6,566 bases of DNA from Elusimicrobiota bacterium (GTDB lineage: Bacteria > CG03 > SLGR01). The notes beneath the pieces were generated by a model. It was not told the origin of the DNA and did not search any database. It saw only the letters and a list, made by a program, of their open reading frames with translations. Position 1 is the first letter of the stretch; every line of letters begins with the position of its first letter. Of this stretch, positions 5,877 to 6,566 are shown in pieces. The position numbers and the translations under genes were made by a program. The stretch spans positions 1 through 6,566 of the forward strand of contig JAAZFS010000064.1 of the NCBI GenBank assembly GCA_012511615.1. Reading direction: 5' to 3'.

Positions 5877-6566
5877 ATGAGTAATTACAATAGAATAGGA
5901 CTAATTGAACGCTTTAGAGACATACTCCCTGTATCTGATAAAACGCCTGTAATTTCGCTTATGGAGGGGTCTACACCCCTTATAAAAGCTGATAATATCA
6001 AAGAAAACTTGGGCGCTAATTTTAATATCTATCTGAAGTATGAAGGTATGAATCCGACAGGATCTTTTAAAGACCGGGGTATGACCATGGCTGTGTCAAA
6101 AGCAGCTGAAAAAGGTGCAAGTGCAGTCATATGTGCTTCAACCGGAAATACCTCTGCATCTGCCTCGGCTTATGCGGCTCGGGCGGGCTTAAAGAGTATT
6201 GTGTTAATTCCAGAAGGGGCCATAGCCCTGGGTAAACTCTCACAGGCACTTATTCATGGAGCAAAAGTAGTAGCCGTTCGGGGAAATTTTGATGATTGCC
6301 TTAATCTTGTAAGAGAAATATGCGACAAATATGAGGTTGAGCTGGTAAATTCACTCAACCCTTTTAGAATTGAAGGACAGAAAACTGCCTCTTATGAGAT
6401 AGTTGAGGATCTAGGGAAAGCACCAGAATATCAGTTTATGCCAGTGGGGAATGCCGGAAATATTACCGCATACTGGCGGGGTTATCGCGAACTTTCTGAA
6501 AAAGGTTTTTCTCTACCTAAAATGATGGGTTTTCAAGCGGCCGGTTCTGCTCCCATAGTGGAGGGC
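5877..6566 (+). CDS. thrC: Threonine synthase, N-terminal part (3' end outside window)
   Basis: PLP enzyme that converts O-phospho-L-homoserine to L-threonine and phosphate, the last step of threonine synthesis. The frame is open for 230 codons to the window edge; B. subtilis-type ThrC proteins have about 350 residues, so roughly a third is missing. Translated by hand, it shows the family pattern: DKTPVISLMEGSTPL (21-35), YEGMNPTGSFKDRGM with PLP lysine K65, CASTGNTSAS (86-95), the phosphate-binding loop PVGNAGNITAYW (189-200), and NSLNPFRIEGQKT (158-170). This matches the short, B. subtilis-like class rather than the longer E. coli or plant forms. It follows hom by 49 bases (or 28 if the in-frame ATG at 5856 is used). 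The substrate needs a homoserine kinase, which is not in the window. Function is confident, start codon is not. Confidence 0.95.
   Translation, partial: MSNYNRIGLIERFRDILPVSDKTPVISLMEGSTPLIKADNIKENLGANFNIYLKYEGMNPTGSFKDRGMTMAVSKAAEKGASAVICASTGNTSASASAYAARAGLKSIVLIPEGAIALGKLSQALIHGAKVVAVRGNFDDCLNLVREICDKYEVELVNSLNPFRIEGQKTASYEIVEDLGKAPEYQFMPVGNAGNITAYWRGYRELSEKGFSLPKMMGFQAAGSAPIVEG

Overview
The window holds two modules, all genes on the + strand, separated by a non-coding AT-rich gap of about 390 bases. The sequence is moderately AT-rich. The envelope proteins (two proteins with FlgD-Ig/type IX-like C-terminal domains and a PorV/PorQ-family outer-membrane protein) point to a Gram-negative bacterium with an outer membrane. 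No ribosomal or other phylogenetic marker is present, so placement is only a guess. The combination is reminiscent of under-studied lineages such as Omnitrophota, Elusimicrobiota or the Fibrobacteres-Chlorobi-Bacteroidetes (FCB) neighbourhood.

Module 1 (bases 1-2942) is an envelope/secretion cassette. It opens with the 3' part of a gene cut by the window edge (1-830). This gene encodes an Ig-like surface protein with a YPNPF-type C-terminal domain. It overlaps by 4 bases (ATGA) with a complete paralogue (827-1870, 347 aa) that has a signal peptide, an Ig-like region and the same C-terminal domain. After 37 bases comes a PorV/PorQ-family outer-membrane beta-barrel protein (1908-2942, 344 aa). 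In type IX secretion PorV is the outer-membrane partner of C-terminal-domain cargo, so the two kinds of gene side by side suggest a cargo/exporter or cargo/anchor relationship. This is an inference.

The gap (2943-3332) has no gene. It contains a nested inverted repeat (3158-3207), an imperfect 18-base direct repeat, and a plausible sigma70-type promoter just before the next gene.

Module 2 (3333 to the window end) is an amino-acid operon. It encodes an AlaC-type PLP aminotransferase (409 aa), homoserine dehydrogenase with a C-terminal ACT domain (420 aa), and the first 230 residues of threonine synthase, which runs off the window. Hom makes homoserine from aspartate semialdehyde, and ThrC makes threonine from O-phosphohomoserine. 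The aminotransferase links pyruvate/glutamate or a related pair to this amino-acid supply. No homoserine kinase or aspartate kinase is seen here; they may lie downstream. A run of ten G inside the aminotransferase gene is the most unusual coding feature.

Nothing in the window is clearly a new defence or mobile system. The most open questions are the CTD-protein/PorV pairing, the G10 tract and the structured intergenic region.
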